DNA of 64,000 nt from Bactericera cockerelli (taxonomy: Eukaryota > Arthropoda > Insecta > Hemiptera > Triozidae). Made by a program: the position numbers and the translations under genes. The notes under the pieces were generated by a model. It was not told the DNA's origin and ran no database searches. It saw only the letters and a program-made list of their open reading frames with translations. The stretch is taken from the NCBI GenBank assembly GCA_024516035.1, contig CM044967.1, positions 12,885,592 through 12,949,591 on the forward strand, in the 5' to 3' direction. Numbering within the stretch: position 1 is the first letter of the stretch; every line of letters begins with the position of its first letter. Below, one piece after another: positions 35,123 to 47,800 of the stretch.

Positions 35123-38100
35123 GTAAGTATTTCTAGTCATTATACCATGTCCGTGTCAGAGAGATAATTAGCTAGCTTACGGTGGAAGAGGACCTGTTTG
35201 AATAATAGGTGGAAAGACTTGTATTTATATTTTGTTATATTTTGTTGTTGACATAACTGGAACTCGAATATTGATAACCTGGTTCCGAATCCAGAGGGAA
35301 AAATACTTAGAGCTCTATAGTTATAGTTCTTGATACTGTTGAACTGATATACTGTCTGTACTTTCCTACTGTTACAAAAAAAATTACTTTCCTACTATTA
35401 CAGTATGAAAATAAAGCTCTTGGATCGGAAATAATGTTCACTGAGATTTCAATGTCATAAGTTAATTATAAGTCAAGACATTAACGCTTAAAAAGCGCAC
35501 GCCAAGTATCCATTATTCTTTTGGCACTCGCCAGACTACTTGCAAGTTACTGTAGAGAAATCGCATTCAAGCATGAAGTCGTTACAGATGTTTAAATATT
35601 GGTATTGTTAGTATCATAGGTTTGAGCAAATACCTGTTTAAAGCGCTTATGGCTGTGCTGATATTCTTGTTTTATTCTTCTAACCCATAACGATCAGATT
35701 TTGGATTCGATTGACCTTTTTCCTTCTTTCTATTGTACATTCTCACTTGCTCTTCTTACTAAGAGAAGCTCAACGTGAACTCGTTTATACCTCGAGAATA
35801 ATTGATTTTTTATTTCTTTCAGGACGAAAGTTTGGTGGTTACCGTATTGTGCCAAAGTCATGTAAAGATTACACTTCTCCCTCGAAATCCAACACCGGAG
35901 TGTGTATGTTCAACTACGAATGCACGCAGAACGGAGGCAGCGTTGTGGGTTCCTGCATACATGGGTTTCTGTTTGGCGCTTGCTGCAAACTTTTGCCCGG
36001 GGCGTCCGTGTCCACACTAAATGTTCCTACTTCTCTATATTCTTCTACAAACAAGCCCACTTCTTTGCCTTTTATCTTAGATAAATCTTCAACTAAAATT
36101 TACAAACCAATTGTAGACTACCACCCAGCAGCTGAGACCATTCTTCTTCACAAGAATGGATCAGTCGTGCAAGACCACATTGGTCCCGAAGAATTCAGTT
36201 TCTTCTCTAAACCACAATTAAAACCTACCAATTTTGTACCACAAAAAGAATCAACTAGTCATAATAGTTTTACGGATTTAAATAAAATTTCAACAGATAG
36301 CTCATATAATTCAAGTAACTTTAACCAAATCAATAAACAGGACACGCCGTCAAAAAATCAAGTTGGCTCCACAAAATATGCAAATCCTTCAATAACTCGG
36401 AAGCCTGGCAATGAGTATACCAACTCCTTTAGCAATCAATCAAACTCTACTCTGAAGCATGCTGGTGTCTCTTTGGTGAGAAGCACAACACCAACTTACA
36501 CCAAAACCCCTACCAAGAAGTACAGCACCCAATCACCGTCATACTACGAGAGTGATAACATGGTGTTGGTGCCAACATTGACTGCGGGAGACAAGCCTCA
36601 ATCCGAAGGTCAGAGTAATCAAGAGTCCATCAATCATATTTTGTCCATCCTGAACAATTCTGAGCATGGCTCAGCAGATCCAGAACCCATGGTTGCTTCA
36701 ACTAAAAGTCCGTCTCAATCCCTGTACACCTGGGTATCTGTCGATGGTAAAACAGAGAAGACAACTTCAACAAATAACTACTATTATTCTTCAACCACCA
36801 TCAAGCCAACAAACAATTACTTCTATAGCACAGGAGGCACCAGCGGGGCTTCCATAAGCCACACACCCGCCATGGGAAGTTCTGTTACCCATCACATCCC
36901 AGGACCTTCATTTCAAGTCACTCCTGAGATAAAAATTACACCTAAACCGCCATCTTCTTCTTTAGATCCTATCCCAACAGTGATTGTCCTAAGCTCGCTA
37001 CACACAACACAGAAACCTTATCATAAACCAAACTACGATCATCCTTCTTCGACTACAGTTGGTTATAACAAACCTGCCTATCAACCAAGTTATCAATCAA
37101 GCAGCACACACAAAATAAAACCCATAACCAATTCAAACACCAAATATCCTTCATCAACATCCTCCGTACAAATTTTATACACATCCACAATGAAACCAAC
37201 CAACAGGCCTATCACACAAACGTCTACCATTACAATATCTCCAAAACCAAACAGTCCAAAGCCAACAACTGGATTACAAGATGCAGTCCTGATATCCGTG
37301 TCATCCCCAAAACCGCAACATGATACAGCAACTTCTAAGCCGGACTACAGCACAAGCAGTCTTTATCACCAACACACAGTTTCACAGGACACGTATCCCA
37401 AACCCAGTTACTATCCCAACCCCGTGCTCTTTTCAACCCCCCAGCAAAACCCCGTAATCAACTCAACTGAAGACTTGATAGCGTTCCCCCCTGTCCGTGA
37501 TCCAAATGTCAACTTCACTGCAACTCAGGGAGAAAAACCACTCATCACTGCAACCACAACATTTGGTGATTATGGTGACGAAGATGCTACACCTCAACTT
37601 GCAGTTGATGAACAATTGGACACTAAAGTACATGTGTTTGTTGAGAAAATAGTTCAATCTCTACAAGGTAACTTTGAGGATCTAGAAAAGGTGCTGCTAA
37701 CTGGTGAAAACAAACAAAACATCACCATTTCCAATGATCCATATCCAACTAAAAAACCTGGTGCGAACACCACGAAGAGGCCCCCTGTAAAGAAACCAAC
37801 CAAGAAGCCAAAGCCAACGAAACCATTATCGTCTAAACCTACGACACTTAATCCATACAGACCAACGCCCCTTTACACAACTTTGACGAGTATTTTACCT
37901 AACAAGAAGCCAACAGCATCATCTATATTGTACACTCCGACGACAAGTGAAGGCTACGGCATCACTATTCCCACCAAAAAGCCAAAACCTACCAAGAAGC
38001 CCACAACACCACCGGAAGTTTCAGTTTCGTCCACCACCATAACTGTTGCTGATATCCCGGCTGATGTTCCTTCTACTACACAGAAACCATACGACCTTTC

Positions 38101-41100
38101 CAGAGGTAAGATATGCTATTGATTCCTAAGCAGACTAGTATAACAAAAAAATACTGTAAAGGTTGGTGTCTTCTTTTCGTAAACGTTGGTCTCATTTCCA
38201 GATTGTCTGTGATTAGATTTTATATATAAGTTTTAATAATTCCACCTCGTTTATGCAAATGGATACTGAATCTTTCTAGTTTTCTTCTTTCTCGTTTAAA
38301 AAAAATAGAATCTATATTTTATTTGCTTTTTTAAAGTAATATCTTGTTATTATAGAGGCAGAATCTTTACATTTCTGAAAGCATTGCCTGAACACTGAAA
38401 GCAATTAGCTCAGTGGTTAAGCACTCGCTTGCCATGCGGAAGGTCCCGGGTTCGAACCCCCGCGCCGACAAATATTTGTATTCTTAATTTGGTTACAATT
38501 GTTTGTAAGGGATAACCTTCCGGTGCGCTCGTGTTGACCCAGCACCTAATTGGGAAGTATTGTGTCACTTCTCGCCCATCAGAGGGGAGGCATACTACGG
38601 GATGGGCAGGCTACAAAACAGACCACAAGCGTCTACAGTAGCTCCTGTTTCATGGCTACGAAATAAAAACGACTGTGAAACACTCATCTTTTAATAAAAA
38701 AAAAAACTGGTACTCGAATTTTAATAAGAATACTTTATTGTTCGAATACGCGATTCAATAGTGAATACGTAAACATACCTAAAACCAATCTACGCTACCA
38801 ATCACTGTTTCAATTAATTTCAGAATGCGGAGTTCGTCCTTTGGCTCGGAAGAACGGCCGAATCGTAGGAGGTAAAGGCGCATCCTTCGGCGAATGGCCC
38901 TGGCAGGTTCTGGTCAAGGAGGCGACTTGGCTGGGACTATTCACGAAGAACAAATGTGGAGGAGTCCTTATCACGAATCGCTACGTCATAACTGCTGCTC
39001 ATTGTCAACCAGGGTAAGATTTCTTGTCTTTAAGAGCCACATTATTAACAATTTAGATCAATCTTTATTTACAATTTTTATATACAGGTGCAGTCAAAAG
39101 GTATAATTAATTAAATATAAACAAAGTTTGATCAAGGGTGGTGATAATGCCTTTGGCATTCTCTTCCGCATTCTCATTCACATTATGAAACAGGGTTAAA
39201 GTTAAGCTAAGACAGACACGCCCTCAAGTTGGAATATCAACCAATCATAGCGCACTATAGCCCGAGTTAAGGGATAGTGTCCACTTCGATTAAATCTAAT
39301 CCTGTTTATCTATCTATATTCTATTATATTAAAGTGGTGTTTTTCAAATTTTCATTTTATATACACCACTAATCCTGTTTATAATTCGGCACTTAGGTGA
39401 TGAAATTTTCCAATTATTCAAGCTCTTATTTTTTTTTTTTCTCTTATCGGTATTGGAGTCGGTCATTGAGCTGATGAAGTTTTTTTGTAATTGAGCGAAT
39501 AACATTCTGGGATGAATTATTATAATAGCATTTAATTATTTCATAGAGGAGAAGAATTATTATTAAGATTGACCACATTTATAGGTTCAGATAATTAAAT
39601 GATATATCTAGTTTAGTTTAGTTAAGTAAGTATGAGTAATTATGATTTTACTCTTGGGAGTAGGTACACACATTAAGAATCTCACAACAAATCTAGTACT
39701 CAAGGCATATATTATTATTATCATCATAGGGTGGCGTCATCGTGAACGATGGTAGCCAGACAGTGGAGGAATGAGTCAGCACTTCTACCACTGTCTTTAC
39801 TAGGAGGCTAATAATTGACAAGGGCCCCCAGAACCAAGCGAATGCTGGTCTACTCCCTCTTTTTGGTCCCTCAGCCAGAATGCATAGTATTATACACAGT
39901 CTAAAATATGCACATTGCAGACTTAAGAATATGCAGGGAGTTCATAGAAATAAACGTAGAACAAAATAAATAAGGTTAGAACGAAAAATGTTCTACATAG
40001 GTAATTGTTCATTTGAAAATAAATACTCAAGTAACTCAGGTACTAAATTTAACCATTTTTGGTTCGTAAGAAATAAGTTTTAGCTTCATTATTGAGGTCT
40101 TGTGAGTTGGTTCTCAAAAGTCTAGTGAAATGGAATAACATTTGAGCTCTATTACTGGAAACGCATGAATGGTACTACTTAGGTACATAATACAATACTC
40201 TCAATGAATTGAAATTTAATCCCTATTCTGAATCAGTTGAACAAATTAAGTTGGTAGGTATCTACCTACACTAGAAATGTAAAGCGTCAGATGCAGAAAT
40301 GAATTTTTTTGCTCTGCTAACCAAGCAAAGGTCACAAAGCATAATCTAATGCAAGGATTAAATGCAGATTTCCTGTAAAAAAAAATATCCTTTGAAATAC
40401 TGTTATTCCGTTGCATTACGGATTCGGACATATAGAAATTTCTACAACGCGACATCCCGTGATGCTGTATGAAGTAAAATAATAATACCTACGTACTCAC
40501 CTTATAACTTAAATTATTACCGACAAAAAATACATTTCGTGTTTAAAAAGGGAGAACACCCAATATTTCCCAAACAATGTTCGAATAATGTTCTCAAACA
40601 ATCTTCTTCGATTAATCAATATTATTTATTCAAAAAAAAAAAATTGATATCGTCATACCTAATCGAAATCTTCTTCACGTATATCTTCTTCTTCTTTCAC
40701 TTTACCTCTGACGAAGCCTACTTGGGGTTGGCAGGAGGACACGTCTATTTTTACTTTTTACGCCTTATCTCCATGTACTTCAAACAATCCTATCTACAAT
40801 TCCGCATAAATATCACATTTCCAGATTCCTCGCCAATCTGGTGGCAGTATTCGGCGAGTACGACATCAGCGGAGAACTCGAAGCCAAGCGATCCATCAGC
40901 AAGAACGTACGACGCGTCATCGTTCACAGACAGTATGACGCCGCCACGTTCGAGAATGACATAGCCCTGCTGGAGCTGGAAACGCCCATATCGTACGACA
41001 GCCACATTGTGCCCATCTGTATGCCCAAGGACGATGACGATTTCACGGGGCGTGTCGCTACTGTGAGCGGGTGGGGGCGGCTCAAATACGGTGAGTGGTG

Positions 41101-43859
41101 TCCCACATGTTTGCTTCTTGGACAAGACTAAAGGCCACGTTATGAAACAGGATTCATAAGGTTATGAAAGGGTTGGATGGAAGAGATTGCCAAGGGCAAT
41201 AACCCCGCCCTTTAATTAGGACATATTTTATGTATATATTTATTTATTTATTCTTTATTTTTTTCTTCTATTATATTATATTTTAATTTGTAATTATTTG
41301 TGCTATATATAATATGTCCTATTAATAAAGTGTAAATAAATAAATGAAATAAATAATACGATTCAAGTTAAGATGCAGACTGTCTCTCAAATCGGGTTGT
41401 AGTGCGCTGTAATTGGTTCAACTCCAATTTATCTTATATTTAATCCTGTTTTATAATTCAACCCTAAGTAATTTTCTTGTCTTACAACAAAAATAAGGGA
41501 AGACTGCGCCTAATCCAATTTATGTTGCGATGTGATTGGTGGAAAGTTAGACTTTGAGGTGATCACCCCTTCTCTAATATTTTTACGAACACAATACTTC
41601 CGATTTCTAATATTAGAAATTCATCGGAAGTAAATGAAAAAAAAAAAGATATTGAGTTTATTGGAGCAATGACCATATCACATTGCATTTGCATGCATTA
41701 CTCATTAATAAAACAGTATATTTATAGAATACCCAGTCTGCATTTAAGTTACATTTCTGGTCGTTAGCCAGTGGCAGTCTGCAACAAATTAATCAGACGA
41801 GAACGAAAGCACCACACTGAAATACTTTGTGTAGTTGTGTACCTCCCATCCTACGTACTAAAATTTATGTCCTCTCTTTCTGAAAGATGGTTCTGCTGAA
41901 AAAACAGACAGCTTTAATGTGTCCATCTGACGTCTGAATGTCCGCCTCTTCTGCTGTTACTAGCGGGAATACTTTGTACTTTAAATACATCAGTTACCCA
42001 CGAATACCACGATGCACCAAAGCGAAGCAACGTTTAGAAATTAAGCATTGTCATCCCATATGAAAGGTTAAGTTTAACTAGGCTTTTCATATTTCATTAG
42101 GGTGTTTTCAGAGTTGCGTTAAGGTTTCAGACCCTCACCAAAACGGCCAAAACCGATTTGGTGACTGCTTGACTCGACCTTTTATTTTAAGGTTATTTGT
42201 GATCTTCTTGACTTTTAAGCTTAAGATTAAGCTTTTTGACAGTAGAATGTAAAATTTAGTCAAATTTTTCCTAGCATATTATTTTTATTCGCACTTTACA
42301 ATAGATCACTCACAGCCCTTCATAAAGCCTAATCAAAACGGTCGAATTTTTTCACATGATTTTATTGTGCTGTTAAATTAATTAAAACGGATAGGTAACT
42401 AATTAAAGACTACGAACCGTCCATTATGATACAATGAACCCTATTTCTCATCCCGCCCATACTCACCGCTATCACAGCTTTTATGATTTTCCACATTGTT
42501 CATGCCCATTTAATTAGCGCCTAATGGCGCCGTATACTAACGTATTACCTAACCCACCTTCGCTAATTTCAGTTTTCAACGCTTCCCATTTTGTTTCCCC
42601 TATGAACTAATGACCTCATGACCTCAGTCGTGGCTAGAAAACTAATGTGGTCATTTATAAAGAACACCGTACTAGATTTTCAGACAACCTGCCTTAATTA
42701 ATTGCTCCGTGCCTTTATTTTAAAGTTATGATAGCGACATAGAGCAGAGGGAGAAAGAGGGAGGTTAAAATAAGAGAAGCTTCATTGCTTCCAACTAAAT
42801 ATGTGCCAACGCAGTATTGCTGGAAACTTGAATTGACTTCAAGTTGTCACTTCACTCTAAACAAACCAATTATATTTTTTAATAACAATTATTTTGTTGT
42901 TGGTTTTCTGTACCATTTGAAAATTCCTCTTAATTAATATTGAATTTGGTCGTTAGCTTGACTAATCCGACTGATTTTTGGCGTTACCGTGGCCCTTTGC
43001 ATGGTTCGTACAAAATGATTTCTATGTGTTTTAGGAAATTTTACAAACAAGGTTTTTCAAAGGTCATTCGATAACTGTTTCTTAGCTTTGTAATATTGAA
43101 GTAAAAAGAAATGCATTTATGAGTGACTTCGAAAATCGTAGAACACCTACACCTTAGAAAGCTAAAATTTGAGGAAAAAAAATCAGAACTTTTCTATTTC
43201 ATTACTAAAGGAAGGCCCTGCTTTGGCCAAGTTCACAATGGTGACATCTTCTTTCCAAGAGTGAGTCCTACCTATGTAGGTATACCTTGTAATGTAAGGA
43301 AAGGGGTTGAGGTAGAGGGTAGAGTGCTACTATCGATACGCTACATATTTATCTCCTGGCTATCTAATATCTAATGATAGGTATTTTATTTTACACATGT
43401 AGAGAAAGACTGAAAAAGCTGTAGGGGAGATTTGTACAGGATAACGTTATACGGCGACAGATTCTCATTTCCTTTCGGAACTTAATAACATTTTCTCTCT
43501 CTCTCTCTTCCATTTATCCCTCTCTGTTTCTCTCCCTCTCTCTTTCTCTTTCCCTCTCTCTCTCTCTCTCTCCTTCTTCTCTCTTTCTCCTTTTTTCTCC
43601 TCTCTCTTCCTTTTTTTTTATCTTTATCTCTCCCTCCCTCTCACTCATTCTTTTTCTTTCACTATTCCTCTTTCTCTAACTCTCTCTCCCTCCCTTCTGT
43701 CTAAATAACCCTCCCTCGTATCTCTATGTCTCTCTTCATAATGTACTCTCACTCTCATTACTTCATTATCCTTTCTTTCTTCTTCCCATTTCTCCTATCA
43801 AAAAATCCTTACTACTTTCATCTCAATCAATCTCTTATTTCTCTTTTTATCTCTCTTTA

Positions 43860-43892
<33 letters not shown>

Positions 43893-44759
43893 TGCTTTCT
43901 CACTCTTTCTATTTTTCGCCAATTCACTCTTTTCCCCTTGCTCCCTTTTTTTTCTTTCTCTCTCCCTCTCTTGCTCTTTCTTTCTCTCTCTCTCTTGCTT
44001 TCTCTTTCAATGTCTCTCTTTCTTTTCTACTCAAATCTCCTTCACTCTCCTATTTATACTACCCTCGTCTCTCCTTCTCTCACTATTATCTTTCACCTCT
44101 TCACTCATTTGTCTCACTATCTATCCCCAACCTCCAACTTCACTTCTAAATTTCTCATTTATAAACCTTTGTCTTTCTTGCTGATCCTCTCTGTGTATCT
44201 ATCTCTCTCTCTTCTTCTTTTGCTCACTCTCTTTTAACCTTCTAAATTTCTCATTTATAACCCTTTGGCTTTATTCCCACCCTTTATATCTATCTCTGTC
44301 TCCTCTTTTTGCTCTCTCTCTCTCTCTCTCTCTTAATTTATCTTTCTTTTCATTTCTCATATCTTTTCCTATTTGTCTATCTCTAATTTTTTTTTCTTTC
44401 TTCTTTAATTTGTCCTTTCTATCCACTCCTTTCCCTCTTTTTCACTCTCGTTCGTACCATCTTTCTCATCATAATTATTTCCTTTCGCATCTTATTCTCT
44501 CCTTGTTCCACTTACTATTATTTAACTCTCTTCTTCTTCATTTTATATCCCTTCCTCAATATCTCTCTCTCCTCTCCCCTCCTCTCCCTCAATATCACTT
44601 TCTATTATTTAACTCTCTTCTTCATTATATTTCCCTCCCTCAATATCTCTCTCTCCTCTCCCCTCCCTCCCTCAATATCTCTCCCTCTCTCCCCTCCCCT
44701 CCTCTCCATGTTTACACACCCTCCTCCATATCTATCTCTCCCCCACTCTGTCCTCACCC

Positions 44760-44790
<31 letters not shown>

Positions 44791-44800
44791 ATTCTCTGTG

Positions 44801-44884
<84 letters not shown>

Positions 44885-47800
44885 CCTCGCTGTCTATTTC
44901 AACAGGTGGCGGAGTCCCCAGCGTCTTGCAGGAGGTCCAGGTTCCTGTGATCGAGAACAACGTGTGCCAGGAAATGTTCCAGACGGCAGGACACGCCAAG
45001 AACATCATCAACAGTTTCCTGTGCGCAGGATACGCCAACGGGCAGCGCGATTCCTGCGAGGTAAGTTTTCCAGCAGAATATGATTAACAAATTTAAAGGT
45101 TAAAAATACAATACAATACAATACTTTTTTTTTTCTTTTTTTCTTGTGAGAGGAGGCAAAATCTTCTATGGTTCAAGACGAAATGCGGGGTTCCAGCGCT
45201 GGAAACAGTGCGCCATACCCGCTAAAACCCTCCTCTCCATCACCACAAACATACCCGGGACCGTAAAGTACATTACTTCAGGTAACACAACAATACAATA
45301 CTAAGAATAGAAAGAATTTTTAAAGCTTAAGAATATTATACAATACTAAGAATTAGGCAAGGTTGGTGCTAAGAAGCTGTGGAACTCCAGCACACGCAGA
45401 CGAAAAAGAAAAAAAAGAGGATTTCTCAAGTCCTTGCTCGTACACAATATTATCACTGCTGATTTGTACTGACAAGTTTACTGTAATAACAGTTAAGCTC
45501 TCAAAGGACATCTTGCGAAATAGTTGTTAATAAAACACATATGTATGTCACTATGTCACTCAACTGGCATAAAATAAATGCAGATTAAATTTTCAATTAA
45601 AAAGAATAAACTATGATGAATAATTACATAAAGGTAATTGAATAATACATATCAATCAACATAAAGAACAATTAATATAAAGAGTACATAAGGCCAAATG
45701 ACATCGTTATATTTTCTAATTATTTCCAAAAACGACTAGTCTATTAATTCTGCAGAATAGCAGTAGAAAGGGACATTATATTCCAAAACCTAACTAACTT
45801 TTTGAGTCTGCTGTCTCATGGATCGAACTACTGAGGTCGGTTTTTTAAATGTACTCTGTACAGGATAACCTGTACATTTTTTACTGACCTTTAATCTTGG
45901 ACGTCCTTTACATCAAATAAACGGAGAAAAAAATGTTTGTGTCGACCTTTTTTTTTTAAAAAAAAAAATAAAAAACCTGATAATGGTCTGCAGTGCTTGC
46001 TTTGTCACCTCACATCCTGCTGAGCTTTTCATCCCTAGCACCTTTTTTTGCCTTTCACTTCAACTGGTCACAGAGGGTAGAATTTCATAGCCCGTCCCAC
46101 ATGCTAGTTCAATCAATCAATATTAATTTATTGTGTAATTTGATACAAAATTGTCTATCAGTATAAACAGTAATGTGAGAAGTTATACTAGATGCAATAA
46201 TAATAGAATTCCATAGTTTCTATTTCTATCTTTATAGAACTTGTCAGCCTCTGTGGTATAATGTAATGGATGTGACTTCTGCCCATAGTTCGAGATCCTG
46301 AGTTTGATTCGCGGTTGGGGGTAGAATTTTCTAACTGTAATACCTCTTTTGTAATTGAAAATTCGGTTCCCTTCGAACGTTTTTGTAATCTGTGGCGCAA
46401 AGTCTCGGATTGCGTACTGTCTTAGATGGGGAAAAGTTATCGATGTTGTCTATGAATTACGCACCAAGAACATATACAATAAAATTATCAAATCATCATC
46501 ATAAATATGTGTTTTGTCAGCTAAGATTGGAAAATTCCACTCTGTCACCACTTTTTCAAACTGCATCCAGAACCACAAAGAACTCAAAGAGGATAAGACA
46601 GGGAAAGTGCGAACAGTGTATGAACTAAATAAACAAGATAAATAAACCCTGGCAGATACGAAGAAAGCAGCAAGAAAGTTGAGAAAATAACACACGGAGA
46701 AATAGATACTTAGAGATAGATAAAGCGGTGCTGTTATGAGAGGAAATAGGGTGGACGAAATGCTTGGTTGAAGATATGGAACAGTAGGTCAAATATGAGA
46801 GACCATTTTCTGCTATTTTCAAGTTTTAATTTCTCAATAACAGTTTTGAAAGAACATTGATTAGGTCGAGCATGCACTACACATACGTTCTTTTCATCGA
46901 TATTACAATTTCTTATAGCAATATGACCTGTGATAAAGGTTAAATTTAGATAATATATATGTATTGTTTTCAAAATATTTTGTTATTGTTTAACTGTCTT
47001 ATTGTGTAAATTTTTGGTATTTATGTATATTGGGATATTCCCGTTCAATAAATAAAATTTCATGAATGGAATTTCAGCAATTTTTTGCTGTCTGCCAACG
47101 TTTGGGCTGTGGTATTGGTCACTGACAATTCCTTCCTCACAAGTAGATGGATATAGATAGGCACAGATTTGAGATAATAAATGCAGGAAATTCCATTTCA
47201 ATACAGTATAAAAATTATGTATAAAAAATTCCTAAAGCAGAATACCCCGTTGTATTCCCGAACTTTGAGCACAAAGCCCGTGCAATTGTACAATAACACT
47301 CGTACAGCGTACTACGCCTTGAGCTTTTTCAGCAGGGTCGAGATAAATTACAGCTCTGATTTTCACTAACCATCCGCACGAAAGAAAAACAACATTTAAT
47401 TTTACATCATCGCTTTATTTAGGAACCCTAGTCCACTTAAAATTTAAATTAGATGAAAACATCCTAAAACAACAGTAGGGCGAGCGCTGCGGACATAAAG
47501 TTTTCCGGCTAGTTAGAGGGTTCTCCCTTGTAATGTCTAAGCAGATCGTTTTTTATCCTGTCCCCATTAAGTTCGGTGTTTCATTTCTTTCTCTTTCTCT
47601 CTGCCTCCTTTAGGCGTTTTTCTCCCTTTTCTTCTCTTTTTATGGTATTTTTTTGGTAGAAGAAAGTATTGTTCTTCTTTTATTCCTTTAGTTTTTATGT
47701 ATGTGCTAATTATTTATGTATGTCCTCTTTATCTCTTTCTTCCTTTCTTTTCTTCTTATAGTATTTTTTTCTATTTCTTATAACCTGATAGAAAGAATAA

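Noticed and set aside
38395..38467. tRNA gene
   Set aside because: A and B boxes are present, but the sequence continues into a body repeated at 181-400 and a tail, so it is the head of a SINE.
43726..45087. Leu/Ser-rich frames of up to 225 codons, the longest running into exon 5
   Set aside because: They derive from the CT tract. The exon 5 acceptor and phase fit the protease model, and the upstream extension does not.
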